In this document: positions 1-9,730 of the stretch, in pieces
Numbering within the stretch: the first letter of the stretch is position 1
Layout of the letters: the number at the start of each line of letters is the position of its first letter
From: Adiantum capillus-veneris
Taxonomy: Eukaryota; Streptophyta; Polypodiopsida; Polypodiales; Pteridaceae
Direction: 5' to 3'
Length of the DNA stretch: 64,000 nt
Assembly (NCBI GenBank): GCA_014529385.2
Contig: CM043947.1
Coordinates: forward strand, 127,038,891-127,102,890
Notes under the pieces: generated by a model
Database searches by the model: none
What the model saw: only the letters and a program-made list of their open reading frames with translations
What the model was told of the DNA's origin: nothing
Translations under genes and position numbers: made by a program

Positions 1-460
1 CAAAGAAAGTGCCAACAAATAGCCTATACTCTCGAAAAATCCTATCTATCATCCGGTTAAATGTCGCAGGAGCATTGGTTAAGCCAACAGGCATTACCAA
101 AAACTCAAATAACCCAAAAAGTAGTCCGAAAGGTTGTCTTGTAGACGTCTCCCGGCGCGATTCGGATCTGATGATATCCACTCTTCAGATCAATCCTGCT
201 AAAGCACGAGGATCCCTGTAACCTGTTGAGTATATCATCGATCCTAGGAATCGGAAATCTGTTCTTGATGGTGATTTTGTTGAGAGCTCTATAATCAATG
301 CACATTCTCCAAGATCCGTCTTTCTTCAAATCCAATAACAGTGGAGAGCAATACGGTGAAGTACTAGTCTGGACAAGACCCTTTTCCAAGAGGTCTTTCA
401 CTTGGTTCATAATCTTTTCATTCTGTACTCGGCTCACACGGTTCGGTGGCCGGTTCGGTG
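1..460 (-). pseudogene. Element A reverse transcriptase fragment (family-1 Ty3/gypsy)
   Basis: This is the N-terminal half of a Ty3/gypsy reverse transcriptase, the enzyme that copies element RNA into DNA. The minus-strand translation shows SPYCSPLLLDLKKDGSWRMC, then PRIDDILNRLQG, then [15 protein letters not shown], which holds the first catalytic Asp. The frame breaks near 105-125 after the KTTFRTTF motif, and the window edge cuts the gene just before the catalytic FFDD box. It is continuous with the gag of element A at higher coordinates. Very close relatives lie at 4680-5410 (plus) and 11078-11725 (minus). The family assignment is firm; the copy cannot be functional. Confidence 0.9.
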
Positions 461-960
461 GCGTGCTTCCAAGTATCAGATCAATGGTTTGATCTTCAGG
501 CCCTCTTAAAAAGCAATCGGCATGAGTGTGGAGAAAAATCTTGGCGTTCTTTTGTTCAGGTCAAAACATATTCAACCTTTATCCATCGTTCAGTTCTCTC
601 CCAAAAGAATGAGTAAAAAAACTTAAGTTCATAAAGTACAATCTCTGAGCCCTTCATTTGTCAAAGTCGCTTTCTCAGCTCGATAGTCAACCACGGCGTA
701 GTTCTTGTGGTACCAAGGGATTCCGAGTAGAACGTCACTCACGTGCCTTGAACACCCCTGTCATTGCAAACGAAGTTTGCCAATGCTCGGTGTAATGGCA
801 ACATCCCGTCCGGGTGCCAGTCGAACTACCTCCGCCTGTGGCGTCAGTCTGTCGGGCATAAAATCGAGCCGCCAATTCCAAGTGAAAAGAAGTTGGCTGA
901 TCCTTCACTTTGCCCCAAAAAAAAGGCAAAGTTTGTACCTTCATTCATTAGATTCGGTGC
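461..960 (-). pseudogene. Element A protease and pre-RT linker remnant
   Basis: This stretch corresponds to the protease-to-RT linker of family 1. Minus-strand frames read VKDQ directly followed by PTSFHLELAARF. In element B the same place reads VKDQEALIFFDGGAKANF, so about a dozen residues including the catalytic Asp are missing here. Several frameshifts follow between 500 and 700. The copy is a degenerate retropepsin region recognisable only by alignment to element B at 4055-4260 and element E at about 11890-12100. Confidence 0.7.
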
Positions 961-1815
961 AGGTCCCACGCCATGTGGTACCTACCAGTTCTACTTTTCT
1001 ATCTGCCTTTTCTGCCACGTTCATCAGCAGCTCTCGAACTCTCAGGCCTATCGTCGTCCTTATCATTCTGTTCTTTCGATGCCTTTTTAGGGCACTTCGC
1101 GGAGATATGTCCATGTTCCCCGCATCCAAAGTACTTCCTCTCTCTGATGAAGCAAGCTCTCTCCTCAGGAGTAAGCTTGGGTCGTGCATCCTTTTTCTCT
1201 GGGTTGCTCGTTTTCTTTGTACTTTCATTCCCAAAAGTCTGTTCGGCTCGTTGTGTCATGGCCTCATCTGTGGGATAGGTCAGACTACCAGAGTGAATGG
1301 CAAAGCCCCGCTTCGCATGACTCATCAACTCCTGAATAGAAGCCGACTTCTGTTCCAAGGAGTGATCTCGAATCTCTGTAGGTACACCCAAGGTAAACTG
1401 CTCAATCTGTTCTCTGAACGAGATCTTCTTGAATGAAGAGGAGGGTAGAAAAGAGCTCCAGAATCTCTCACAGTAAGCATTTATTGTATCTTTCTTGGTC
1501 ATCCGAAGATGATTCCAAGCAGCTCGTATATCTCGTTTAAACTCTTGCGTCAACCAAGAAGAAATAAAAAGCTTCTTAAATTTCAGCCATTTAACTGGCG
1601 CAATCTTGTTTAAAAGAAGCGTGGACAACCAAGTGCGAGCATTCCCCTTAAAGTAAGAGGCAGCTCTCCGAATCTTGGAGCGTCCTCCCGCGAAAGCGAT
1701 GTCAAACTGTTGTATAAAAGACAAAGCCTTCGAAGCATCTGAGTATCCTGAAAAAGTATCAAATTTGATCGAGTGTCCACCTTCCTTAAACTCTCGGACT
1801 TTCTTGCTTTTATCT
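961..1815 (-). pseudogene. Element A gag: capsid domain and CCHC zinc knuckle
   Basis: This is the gag capsid/nucleocapsid region, the structural protein that forms the particle and binds element RNA. On the minus strand the Retrotransposon_gag core reads NARTWLSTLLLNK and WLKFKKLFISSWLTQEF, followed by ERFWSSFLP. The C-terminal knuckle reads KYFGCGEHGHISAKC. The first Cys of CX2CX4HX4C is replaced by Tyr (codon 1131-1133), whereas elements B and E keep KCFGCGE. A Lys/Glu/Asp-rich tail follows. The reading frame is interrupted relative to the N-terminal gag at about 1817. Confidence 0.88.
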
Positions 1816-2553
1816 TCTAGAAAGTCATATTAATTGGCTTTATAAAAATTCTTCTTGTTCGCATAAAAGTTTCCCTCATAGGAATCTGAGCTGTTTGTAG
1901 ACGAGTCCTCAATAGAACTGTCAGTCTCTGGTCGAGATTTAGCCTTCTTTGCCTTCTTCTTGCCCTTTCCGAAGCGTTGTTTCTTGCTTCGCTTTTTACC
2001 TTTTCTGTCTTCTTCGCTCGAATCTGAAGAGCTAGAAGAACTGTCAGAAGAAGAAGAAGAAGAAGAACTGGGTACTCCTTCAAAGTGAACACGCTTCTTC
2101 TGTTTCTTTGCTTTGTCAAATGTCGACTAACGACCCAAATAACCTGGGAAGTCAGTGCCCTTCTTCTGCTTTTTGCCGTGCTTTTTGGCTTTCTTTTGCG
2201 CGTCAAAAGCTGAGCAATCTGTGCATCAACCACCTCTTCTAATTCCTTCTTTGAATATTTCTTGTGAGCAGAAGGTTTCTTGAGAGCGGGTTTCGGGGGT
2301 GGTGTAGTTGTCTTCTGCCACTGCTCATGCACTTCTTGAAAAGAAGTCTCGCTCATATACATTGCAAATTTTGGGTCCTTTGCAAAATTGAGCATCATCT
2401 TCTTTGCATTGCCGATCAACTGACGACGCTCCATCTCTCGCTGCTCCGCCTGAGTAGGCCGAGGTGGGCCATACTCTCTGCCAGAATCTTCGTTGTGATC
2501 CGTGCCCGCATCTCCAGATGCAGAGAGAGTCGACTGATCCTTGCGTGAAGCCA
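1816..2553 (-). pseudogene. Element A gag N-terminal region, Ser/Lys-rich
   Basis: The likely gag start is the Met of MASRKDQSTLSASGDAG at about 2553, some 60 bases downstream of the primer-binding site on the minus strand. The product begins with an acidic/proline-rich leader (EDSGREYGPPRPTQAEQREM), then a Lys/Arg-rich region, then a Ser- and Asp-rich tract frameshifted in this copy. No known fold is recognised in the low-complexity part; it is conserved in element E at 13022-13651, which supports it being the true N-terminus of family-1 gag. A frameshift near 2170-2190 breaks the ORF. Confidence 0.75.
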
Positions 2554-2614
2554 TAGGTGCCGCAAAAAAAATAAAATTGGGGATCGGATTTCTTGTAAAA
2601 GAGAAATCGGCCGT

Positions 2615-2626
2615 GCTCTGATACCA
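2615..2626 (-). other. Primer-binding site, element A (tRNA-iMet type)
   Basis: On the minus strand the sequence is TGGTATCAGAGC, the standard complement of the plant initiator tRNA-Met 3' end. It lies one base inside the LTR end (2628). This fixes the 5' LTR of element A and its orientation. Confidence 0.9.
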
Positions 2627-2627
2627 C

Positions 2628-3182
2628 TTTAACAGACTTGGACACTCCAAGTCAAGAATCAATCACCACAACCCCAAATAACCACTTCAAAACAATTCAC
2701 AGATCACAATAGATTTGCACTGGCCCGACGGAGTTCCATGCCTAGAGATATTGGCCCCAAAGACTGGTGCCCCTTTCGGTATTTCTTTTTGTATTAATCA
2801 ATCATCAAAGTACAAGAGAGTGGCTCGGGGTTCACTCTCAGACTCTGCGTCCAGATGCCCTGAGAAGTGAGGCCCTTACTACTAATTTAAAGGTTACAAG
2901 GGATGCCCAAAAGCAGAGCCCCAAAAGCTTCAAATCAAAAGCAATTGCTCTCTCTCTCTCACAGAGAGTCAAAACTTGAAAGCAAAAGCATTCTCTCTCT
3001 CTCTCTCATATTGTAGAGAAAAAACAAAATTTGCGTCGCTCATCATTTTCTTTTTTTTTTTTAATAGCCTCCGCGATTTCCGGAAATTAGGGTTTTTGGC
3101 AAAAATTAGGGTTTGTAGGAATTTTAGGGTTTTTGGCAAAAATTAGGGTTTCTGTTGTCTGCCACGTCATCGCCTTGTGACA
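2628..3182 (-). repeat. Family-1 LTR (LTR1a), 555 bp
   Basis: This minus-strand LTR reads TGTCACAAGGCGATGACGTGG at its U3 end (3182) and ends next to the PBS at 2628. It contains four TTAGGGTTT/AGGGTTT telo-box-like repeats (about 3089-3160), a CT/AG tract and the conserved GAAATACCGAAAGGGGC-type R-U5 block. It has a PBS on one side and a polypurine tract on the other, so it behaves at once as a 5' LTR (of element A) and a 3' LTR (of sequence to its right). Confidence 0.9.
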
Positions 3183-3214
3183 TGCCCCCCTCTTGAAAGC
3201 ATTGTAATCGACCG
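3183..3214 (-). other. Polypurine tract next to LTR1a and deletion junction
   Basis: The minus-strand text CAAGAGGGGGGCA abuts the LTR start and matches the family-1 plus-strand primer site at 7081-7093 and 10692-10704. The upstream sequence stops at about 3214 and is fused directly to the interior of another LTR, so nearly the whole body between the two LTRs is missing. Confidence 0.8.
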
Positions 3215-3677
3215 CTTTCGGTATTTCTTTATGTATTAAATCAATGTCAAAGTACAAGAGAGTGGTTAGGGTTTCACTGTCAGACTCTGCGTCCAGATGC
3301 TATGCAGAGTGAACCCCTCACCACGTATTTAAAGATTACAAGGGATGCCCAAAAGCAGAGCCCCAAAAGCTTTCAAAAATAAAAGCAAAGTTTCCCTCTC
3401 TCTCTCAAGAGAATAAAATAGAGCAATTAATTTTCTCTCTTGGCCAATTTGTCTCGCCTACGGGGCTGCTTTTCAATTCCGTAAAATCCGGAAATCCGTA
3501 CGCTGGCCACGTGGCAACTTTTAGGGTTTCAGCCAGAAAATTAGGGTTAGGGTTTCCAGAAATTAGGGTTTCTGCAAATTAGGGTTTCTGGCAGAATTTA
3601 GGGTTTGCAGGAATTTTAGGGTTTCTGGCAGAAATTAGGGTTTCTGCTGTTGGTAGCCACATCATCACTTTGTGACA
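3215..3677 (-). repeat. Truncated family-1 LTR (LTR1b)
   Basis: This minus-strand LTR starts at TGTCACAAAGTGATGATG (3677) and is cut at 3215 inside R, in the CTTTCGGTATTTC motif. Its U3 carries about eight TTAGGGTTT-type repeats between 3520 and 3650, the most of any copy here. Its outer end abuts the gag of element B. This is consistent with element A having inserted into B's gag; the partner target duplication would lie left of the window. Confidence 0.85.
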
Positions 3678-4035
3678 CTGGCACTCTGACTTACCCCACC
3701 AATGAGATCATGACACAAAGAGCTGAACAGACTTCGACAAATGAAAGTAGAAAGAGAAAGAGCAACTCGGAAAAGAAAGATGCACGACCCAAGCTTACTC
3801 CTCGGGAGAGAGCTCGCTTCATCAGGGAGGGGAAGTGCTTTGGATGCGGGGAACCTGGACATATCTCCGTGAAGTGCCCTAAAAAGGCACAGAAAGAACA
3901 GAATGACAAGGACGACGAAAGGCCTGAGAGTTCGAGAGCAGCTGAGGAACGTGGAAGAAAAGGCAAGATGAAAACAGGACTGGTTCCAGAATGCGTGGGT
4001 ACCGATCCCAGCACGTTGGACGAGAGTACATAACT
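3678..4035 (+). pseudogene. Element B gag C-terminus with CCHC knuckle
   Basis: The plus-strand frame reads YPTNEIMTQRAEQTSTNES, a basic stretch, then KCFGCGEPGHISVKC, an intact CX2CX4HX4C zinc knuckle. A charged tail and the motif GLVPECVGTDPS follow. The frame starts abruptly at the LTR1b junction, so the capsid domain of this copy lies outside the window, on the far side of element A. The stop is at about 4031, just before the protease frame. Confidence 0.88.
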
Positions 4036-4320
4036 TTACCGAGCTTGGGGCAAAGTGAAAGACCAAGAGGCCCTGATCTTCTTTGATGGAGGAGCCAAGG
4101 CCAACTTCATTTCACCGGAATTGGCGGCGCGGCTCGAGATCACTCCCGATCGGATGGGACCACTTACGGAGGCAGTTCTAGCGGCACCCGGCAGGGACGT
4201 AGCCATTACACCTGTCATTGGCAAACTTCGGTTGCATTGTCAGGGGTATTTTGGGGCATGAGAACTTTTACATAACGTTGTGATGTTCTTTTGGGAATTC
4301 CTTGGTAGCATAAGAACAAC
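4036..4320 (+). pseudogene. Element B protease (retropepsin-like)
   Basis: This is the aspartic protease that matures the gag-pol polyprotein. The frame reads FFDGGAKANFISPELAARL; the D-G-G triplet sits where D-T/S-G is expected. It then reads VAITPVIGKLRLHCQGY. The frame is lost at the TGA near 4260 and resumes in pieces (LLGIPW-like) up to the pre-RT linker. Family-1 copies A and E both lack the catalytic Asp at this position, so B is the best preserved, but it is still broken. Confidence 0.72.
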
Positions 4321-5415
4321 GCCGTGGTCGACTATCGCGTGAGGAAAGCGACATTGACTACAGAGAAGGGCAGAACGATTGTACTTAACATTAAACTGAA
4401 GGGCGAGTCTGTCCCTATTGTATCGGCTTCGGCCATTTCTAAATTAATGAAATCCAGTCTGTTTGTTTACTCGATCTTTATGAAAGAGTTGAGTGATGAG
4501 GATAGGACAAATATGTCTGAACTTGATAAAGAACGCCAAGATTTTCTCCACTCTCGTGCCGATTGCTTCTCAGAGGCCCTACCAGGCAAGTTACCACCTG
4601 CTCGTCCTGAAGATCATACCATTGATCTGATTCCTAGAAGCACACCACCGAACCGGCCACCTTACCGTGTGAGCCGAGCACAGAATGAAGAGATTATGAA
4701 CCAAGTGAAAGACCTCTTGGAAAAGGGTCTTGTCCAGCCTAATACTTCACCGTATTGCTCTCCAGTGTTGTTGGTTTTGAAGAAGACGGATCTTGGAGAA
4801 TGTGCATCGATTATAGAACTCTCAACAAAATCACCATCAAGAACAGATTTCCGATTCCTAGGATCGATGATATACTCGATAGATTACAGGGATCCTCGTG
4901 TTTTAGCAGGATTGATTTGAAGAGTGGATATCATCAAATAAGAATAGCGTCGGGAGACATCTACAAGACAGCCTTTCGGACGACTTTTGGCTTATTTGAG
5001 TTTTTGGTGATGCCTTTTGGCTTAACCAATGCTCTTGCGACATTTAACTAGATGATGGACAAGATTTTTCGAGAGTACAGGCTATTTGTTGGCACTTTCT
5101 TTGACGATATCATTGTTTTCTCCAAGAATGAGGCAGAACATAGAGATATCTGCTTCAGGTCTTTCAGGCATTACGAGATAACAAGTTAGTGATTAATGCG
5201 AAGAAAAGTGAATTTTTCCTACCAGAGATACACTTTTTGGGACACATTGCGTCGGCAACAGGAGTGCAAATGGATCTAGCCAAGATAGAGACTATTCGTG
5301 ATTGGCCCGATTTGAAGAATGTCCATGAAGTTAGAAGCTTCTTGGGATTGTGTTCGTACTATAGGCGGTTCATACGAAAGTTTGCAGAGGTTGCTTCCCC
5401 TTTGCATACTTGACA
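4321..5415 (+). pseudogene. Element B reverse transcriptase
   Basis: The linker (SELDKERQDFLHSRADCFSE, PPNRPPYRVS) leads into a Ty3/gypsy RT. Visible motifs in order are [33 protein letters not shown] after a frameshift near 4787, [15 protein letters not shown] (first catalytic Asp), [17 protein letters not shown] and [10 protein letters not shown] (catalytic pair), then FLGHIASATGVQMD and RSFLGLCSYYRRFI. The box is FFDD instead of the usual YVDD. The same FFDD is present in element E, so this looks like a family trait. An in-frame stop at about 5049 and a frameshift near 5165-5190 disable it. Confidence 0.93.
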
Positions 5416-6082
5416 CAAAAAGGAGTCCCTTTCTCTGTGGGGATCCACAGAGGTGACTACCTTTCAGACTTTGAAAGAGAAATTGACTATGGGACCAGTT
5501 TCGACTTTGCCAGACTTGCAGAAGTTATTTGAAGTATATTGTGATGCTTGTGGTCATAGTCTGGGTGCGGTCTTAATGCAAGAAGGCCATGTCATTGCTT
5601 ACGAGAGCCGATTGTTCTCAAGGCCAGAATTGATAGCACAGATTTATGAGAAAGAGCTTTTGGCGCTTATCCATGCTCTTACTCAGTGGCGGCACTACCT
5701 ACTCGGAGCGGATTTTACTGTCTTTACAAACCATCAGAGTTTGCGCTACTTCTTGTCACACAAGCAACTATCGGAAAAGCAGATGCGGTGGGCGAACATC
5801 TTGTCACAGTTTCACTTCCAGATTGTTTGTGTTCAGGGCCAGAAGAATGTGGTGGCAGATGCTTTGTCTCGGAAGCCGTTGGTTCTGGCTATTTCCGCGA
5901 TACATTATAGGAGCTTCGAGGATATGATCAACCAGTATGCCACAGATACAGATTTTGCAGACGTTTTCACACAGATACAGGATGGGGAGACAAATAGCAG
6001 GATATTCCATTCGGGATGGCTACTTGATGAGGAAAACCATGTTGTGCGTTACACAGCCGTTGAGGGAAAAGGTTATGAGTGA
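5416..6082 (+). pseudogene. Element B RNase H and RT-RNase H linker
   Basis: RNase H removes the RNA template during cDNA synthesis. The frame gives FEVYCDACGHSLGAVLMQEG (first Asp), then QIYEKELLALIHAL (Glu), then VFTNHQSLRYFL and VVADALSRKP (last Asp). The third acidic residue, normally the Asp of TDHQSL, is Asn here (codon AAC in ACAAACCAT), a predicted catalytic loss. The frame stays open from about 5453 to 6082 and then shifts into integrase. Confidence 0.92.
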
Positions 6083-6557
6083 ATGCCACTGTCCACCTTT
6101 TACGGGTCACCGCGGCATTGCTACCACCATGAAAGGGGTAGAGAGAGATACTTCTTTTGGCCGAGACTCAAGAAGGATGTGTAAGAGTTTGTGCGCAGTT
6201 GCTTGGTATGCCAGAAGGTCAAGTTTGACAGGCATAAAGCACAGGGATTGTTATAGCCTTTGCCCATACCCACCGGCCCATGGGAAAGTATTGCAATGGA
6301 TTTCATTTTTGATCTCCAGAGAACACAGAGTGGTCACGATGGTATCTGGACTGTTATTGACAGATTTAGCAAGCAGACTCATTTCATTCCAGTGAAGAAA
6401 ACAGTCAAGCCGGATCACTTAGCGAGACTGTTTGTGGCCCAGATTTTTAGATTGCGTGGCATGCTCGAGACAATTGTCTCCGACAGGGACCCCAAATTTA
6501 CGAGTTTGTTTTGGAAGGCAATTTGGGAGAACATTGGCACGCGGTTGCAGTTCTCGT
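6066..6557 (+). pseudogene. Element B integrase, part 1, interrupted by element E
   Basis: Integrase joins element DNA to the genome. The frames show the HHCC-type region HCPPFTGHRGIATT and the CLVCQK equivalents, with a frameshift between them. They continue with WESIAMDFIFDL (first catalytic Asp), TVIDRFSKQTHFIPV and TIVSDRDPKFTSLFW (second Asp), then ENIGTRLQF. The ORF ends at 6557 exactly at the left end of element E, with CTCGT at 6553-6557. The remaining integrase is found at 14285. Confidence 0.9.
6553..6557. other. Left target-site duplication CTCGT of element E
   Basis: CTCGT precedes the terminal TG of the LTR at 6558 and is repeated at 14280-14284 right after the other LTR. The integrase sequence of element B is continuous across the pair once one copy is removed. 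Confidence 0.88.
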
Positions 6558-7080
6558 TGTAATAGACTTGGACACTCCACGTCAAGAATCAACCGCGACA
6601 ACACCAAATAACCACTTCAAAACAATTCATAGATCACAATAGATTTGCACTGGCCCGGCGGAGTTCCGTGCCTAGAGATATTGGCCCCAAAGACTGGCGC
6701 CCCTTTCGGTATTTCTTTTTATATTAATCAGTTCAAAGTACAAGAGAGTGGCTAGGGTTTCACTCTCAGACTCTACGTCCAGATGCTCTGAGAAGTGAGG
6801 CCCTCACCACTAATTTAAAGGTTACAAGGGATGCCCAAAAGCAGAGCCCCAAAAGCTTGAAAGCAAAAGCAAATTCTCTCTCTCTCTCTCTCTCTCAATG
6901 AGAGTCAGTAAAAAGCAAGTTTTTTCTCTTTCTTTCTCCCAAATCAAAGCGAAAAGCTGAGATTTACGTCGCTCAAAATTTCCGCCTTTGCGATTTTCGG
7001 AAATTAGGGTTTTTGGTAGAAATTAGGGTTTGCAGGAATTTTAGGGTTTCTGCTATCCGCCACGTCATCACTTTGTGACA
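6558..7080 (-). repeat. Family-1 3' LTR of element E (LTR1c), 523 bp
   Basis: It starts in sense at TGTCACAAAGTGATGACGTGG (7080) and ends at the CTCGT duplication. It has three telo-box-like AGGGTTT repeats in U3 and an AG/CT tract at about 6875-6900. Confidence 0.92.
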
Positions 7081-7682
7081 TACCCCCCTCTTGAAAGCAT
7101 TGTAATCGACCGCGATTACGCCTGCAAAACCGACAAAAGCCATAAACCGTCTTAGCAGACACTGACTGTTAGTACCTACGTACTAGGAACACACATCTAG
7201 CACATGTACGCAATCGACAATCACATCACACGACATCACAGGACATCACCAGACATCACAGGACATCACATGACATTCAACATTCATTCGGATCTTAGAC
7301 CATGATTTATCGGCAATGTAGCTAGCAATCACATCTAGGTCCAATCGGGACCTCAACGATGTCCGATTGACTAACCCCTATTGCAACCATGTCTATTCGA
7401 GATCAATCAGACCAAAATGCTGCAGTCATTTCGGCTATCAGTTCCTGCACTCACAAGAAGTCAAGAACAAATCAGTATCATTATCAGGAATTCCATTTCA
7501 TAAAGTCATCCAACAGAATACTGTCAGCTCTCAATATCCCTGAAGCTCATAGAGACATCAGTGACTCTAGTATCAAAATCAAGGCATCTGTTGACAAAGG
7601 AGTGGAGTGACTCCCCTCTTGTGCATCCCACTGCACTAGATCTCCGGCCAAGCTGAATTCTGGGTTCCATTTGGAGTAGACT
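7081..7682 (-). other. Element E polypurine tract and 3' untranslated region
   Basis: The polypurine tract reads CAAGAGGGGGGTA in sense (7093-7081). Upstream is a non-coding 3' UTR with a short repeat of the type GACATCACAGGACATCACC (about 7230-7275, five to six iterations of a 10-12-mer). The same UTR is present in inverted orientation at 10120-10704. No coding sequence is supported. Confidence 0.75.
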
Positions 7683-7999
7683 ATGCTAGGCACAAGGGGA
7701 AGCTGGACAAGCTTTTCTTTCTTGGGATTCCTGTCACTCTTCAACAAAACACGATTAGGAATCGACACGCCCAAGCGAACTTGGGTTCGTGCGACCTCAA
7801 CAAGCAAAAAGATTCTTGTGGTTCTTTCCTTGAGTGATACAGAACACTGCCAAAGCTCTGATACCAATGTTAGGTGCAGCGGAATGATTGTTTGCGCTTT
7901 GCTCAAGATGAGTGCTCCGAATTGTGCTCAAGGTTCCTTTTTAGTTCTTATGGAAGGGACAGCCTTCCGTTCTTAATGGAAAGTGTTATGATCACAACA
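7683..7999 (-). mobile_element. Fragment of another LTR element (copia-like or TRIM-like 5' end)
   Basis: This stretch is absent from the matching arm at 10080-10120. On the minus strand a TGGTATCAGAGC primer-binding site (7866-7855) lies one base from ACCTAACA, and a possible short LTR spans 7868-7999 (TGTTGTGATCATAACAC to CACCTAACA in sense, about 132 bp). Downstream leader sequence runs to about 7683. No second LTR or target duplication is visible, so only a truncated 5' end is claimed. Confidence 0.45.
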
Positions 8000-8456
8000 A
8001 AGTGAATGGACATTGTGCGTGCAAGTGTATGAGACTGAGAGATAGAGAGAGAAGAGAATACGACACCAGAGATGTTGTAAAACCCTCCTCCGAAGGCCCC
8101 ACTCTCGTCGGCGAGAGTGGTCTACTTTTGATTGCACAATCAGCATCGAGGTAAAGTTTCACAATCTGAGGAGTATCTGCTAGGTCCTCCTCCTCCATCC
8201 ACTTCGCATCAAGTGCAGGATAATTCTTGAACTTAACCAAGAACCGCCTTCGGACTTTACCCTTATTCTTCGTATCCTTATGTGCCAAAATTTGTTCAGG
8301 AACAAGGACCTCCTCGGTTCCTTCCACTTCGGGTTGCTCATCAGGCTCCCCATCATCAAGCACATCACCTTTAAAAGGTTTCAAGAGACTCACATGAAAT
8401 GCATTGTGAATCCTCCAAGTATCTGGCAGTTTCAATCGGAAGGAGACATCATTCAT
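8000..8456 (-). pseudogene. Element E integrase C-terminal chromodomain
   Basis: The minus-strand frame starts MNDVSFRLKLPDTWRIHNAF, HVSLLKPFKGDV, the typical linker to a chromodomain. KVRRRFLVKFKNYPALDAKW then MEEEDLADTPQIVKLY is the chromodomain fold with its W and acidic patch. In chromoviruses this domain directs integration to particular chromatin. The frame runs past the domain into sequence (about 8000-8140) absent from the matching arm, so the C-terminal tail may not be native. Confidence 0.88.
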
Positions 8457-8959
8457 CTTTTCAGTAATCTGGAAAGGTCCGTAGTATCACATACTAAGCT
8501 TTGGAAAAAGCCTCTCCTTTCCCTTTTTCTTTCTTAGGCGTGCCTTCTCAAAAGTAAGAGCACCCAATCATCCTCCTTCAGTTTCAAGTCACGACGATGG
8601 CGATCCGCTGACCTTTTTCTATCGTTCTTGAGACTTCTGCAAAGTCTCGCAAACCTTGGCAAAAGCCGTATCCAGATCTCGCGTATATTCATCCGCTTCA
8701 AAGATCTTATCTTTCGTGCTCAGGAAGGGTGGAACCTTCGCAGCACGTTCAACAATCTTAAATGGTGCCTTCCCCGTCGACGAGTGTATCGTGTTATTGT
8801 AGGCAAATTCCACCAAAGGTAAATATCTTTTCCATTGAGTCTTCTGATCTGAGATATAAGACTTCAATAAATCTAGAACCACTGAATTGGCAATCTCGGA
8901 TTGCCCGTCAGTCTGCGGGTGGAACGATGATGAGAACTGCAACCGCGTGCCAATGTTCA
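8457..8959 (-). pseudogene. Element E integrase catalytic C-terminal part
   Basis: The frame reads NIGTRLQFSSSFHPQTDGQS followed by EIANSVVLDLLKS; the Glu after QTDGQS is the third residue of the D,D,E triad. It continues VEFAYNNTIHSSTGKAPF and the post-catalytic helical region. The sequence ends at about 8959, where it is joined head-to-head to a plus-strand integrase. The first two catalytic Asp residues of this strand are missing. Confidence 0.9.
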
Positions 8960-9730
8960 CCGCGGTATTGCTACCACCATGAAGGGGGTAGAGAAATACT
9001 TCTTTGGGCCGAGACTCAAAAAGGATGTGGAAGAGTTTGTGCGCAGTTGCTTGGTATGCCAGAAGATCAAGTTTGACAGGCATAAGGCACAGGGATTGTT
9101 ATAGCCTTTACCCGTACCCACCCACCCCTGGGAAAGTATTGCAATGGATTTCATTTTTGATCTCCCAAGAACACAGAATGATCACCATGATTTTCCGATT
9201 ACATGGCACGTGTGAGACGATTGTCTCCGACAGAGACCCCAGATTTATGAGTTTGTTTTGGAAGGCAATTTGGGAGAACATTGGCACGCACTTGCAGTTC
9301 TCATCATCGTTCCATTTGCAGACTGACGGGCAATTTGAGATTGCCAATTCAGTGATTTTAGATTTATTGAAGTCTTGTATCTCGGATCAGAAGACTCAAT
9401 GGGAAAAGAACCTATCTTTGGTGGAATTTGCCTACAGTAACACGATACACTCTTCGAAGGGGAAGACGCCATGTGAGATTGTTGAAAGTGCTGTGAAGGT
9501 TCCATCCTTCCTGAGCATGAAAGATTAGATATTGGAAGCGGATTAATATTCGCGAGATTTGGATACGGCTTTTTCCAAGGTTCGCGAGACTTTGCAGAAG
9601 TCTCAAGAACGACAGAAAAAGGCAGCGGATCGCCATCGTCGCGACTTGAAACTGAAGGAGGATGATTGGGTGCTCTTACTTTTGAGAAGGCACGCCTAAG
9701 AAAGAAAAAGGGAAAGGAGAGGCTTTTTCC
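8960..9730 (+). pseudogene. Plus-strand integrase inside element E
   Basis: This segment begins at the zinc-binding region (HRGIATT-like, then LKKDVEEFVRSCLVCQK) and continues through WESIAMDFIFDL, the SDRDPRF motif and SSSFHLQTDGQFEIANSV. About 40 residues between the two catalytic Asp positions, including the IDRFSKQTHF region, are missing (junction near 9178-9190). Stops and frameshifts occur at about 9101 and 9525-9546. It is oriented opposite to the rest of element E and is the start of the right arm of the inverted repeat. Confidence 0.85.

Noticed and set aside
705-1436. 243-codon plus-strand frame over element A
   Set aside because: It is the antisense of gag and protease, whose minus-strand motifs (capsid core, zinc knuckle) are unmistakable.
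7230-7275. Short GACATCACA-type repeats considered as a CRISPR array
   Set aside because: The units are 10-12 bases without spacers, lie in a retrotransposon 3' UTR of a plant and recur inverted at 10520-10560.
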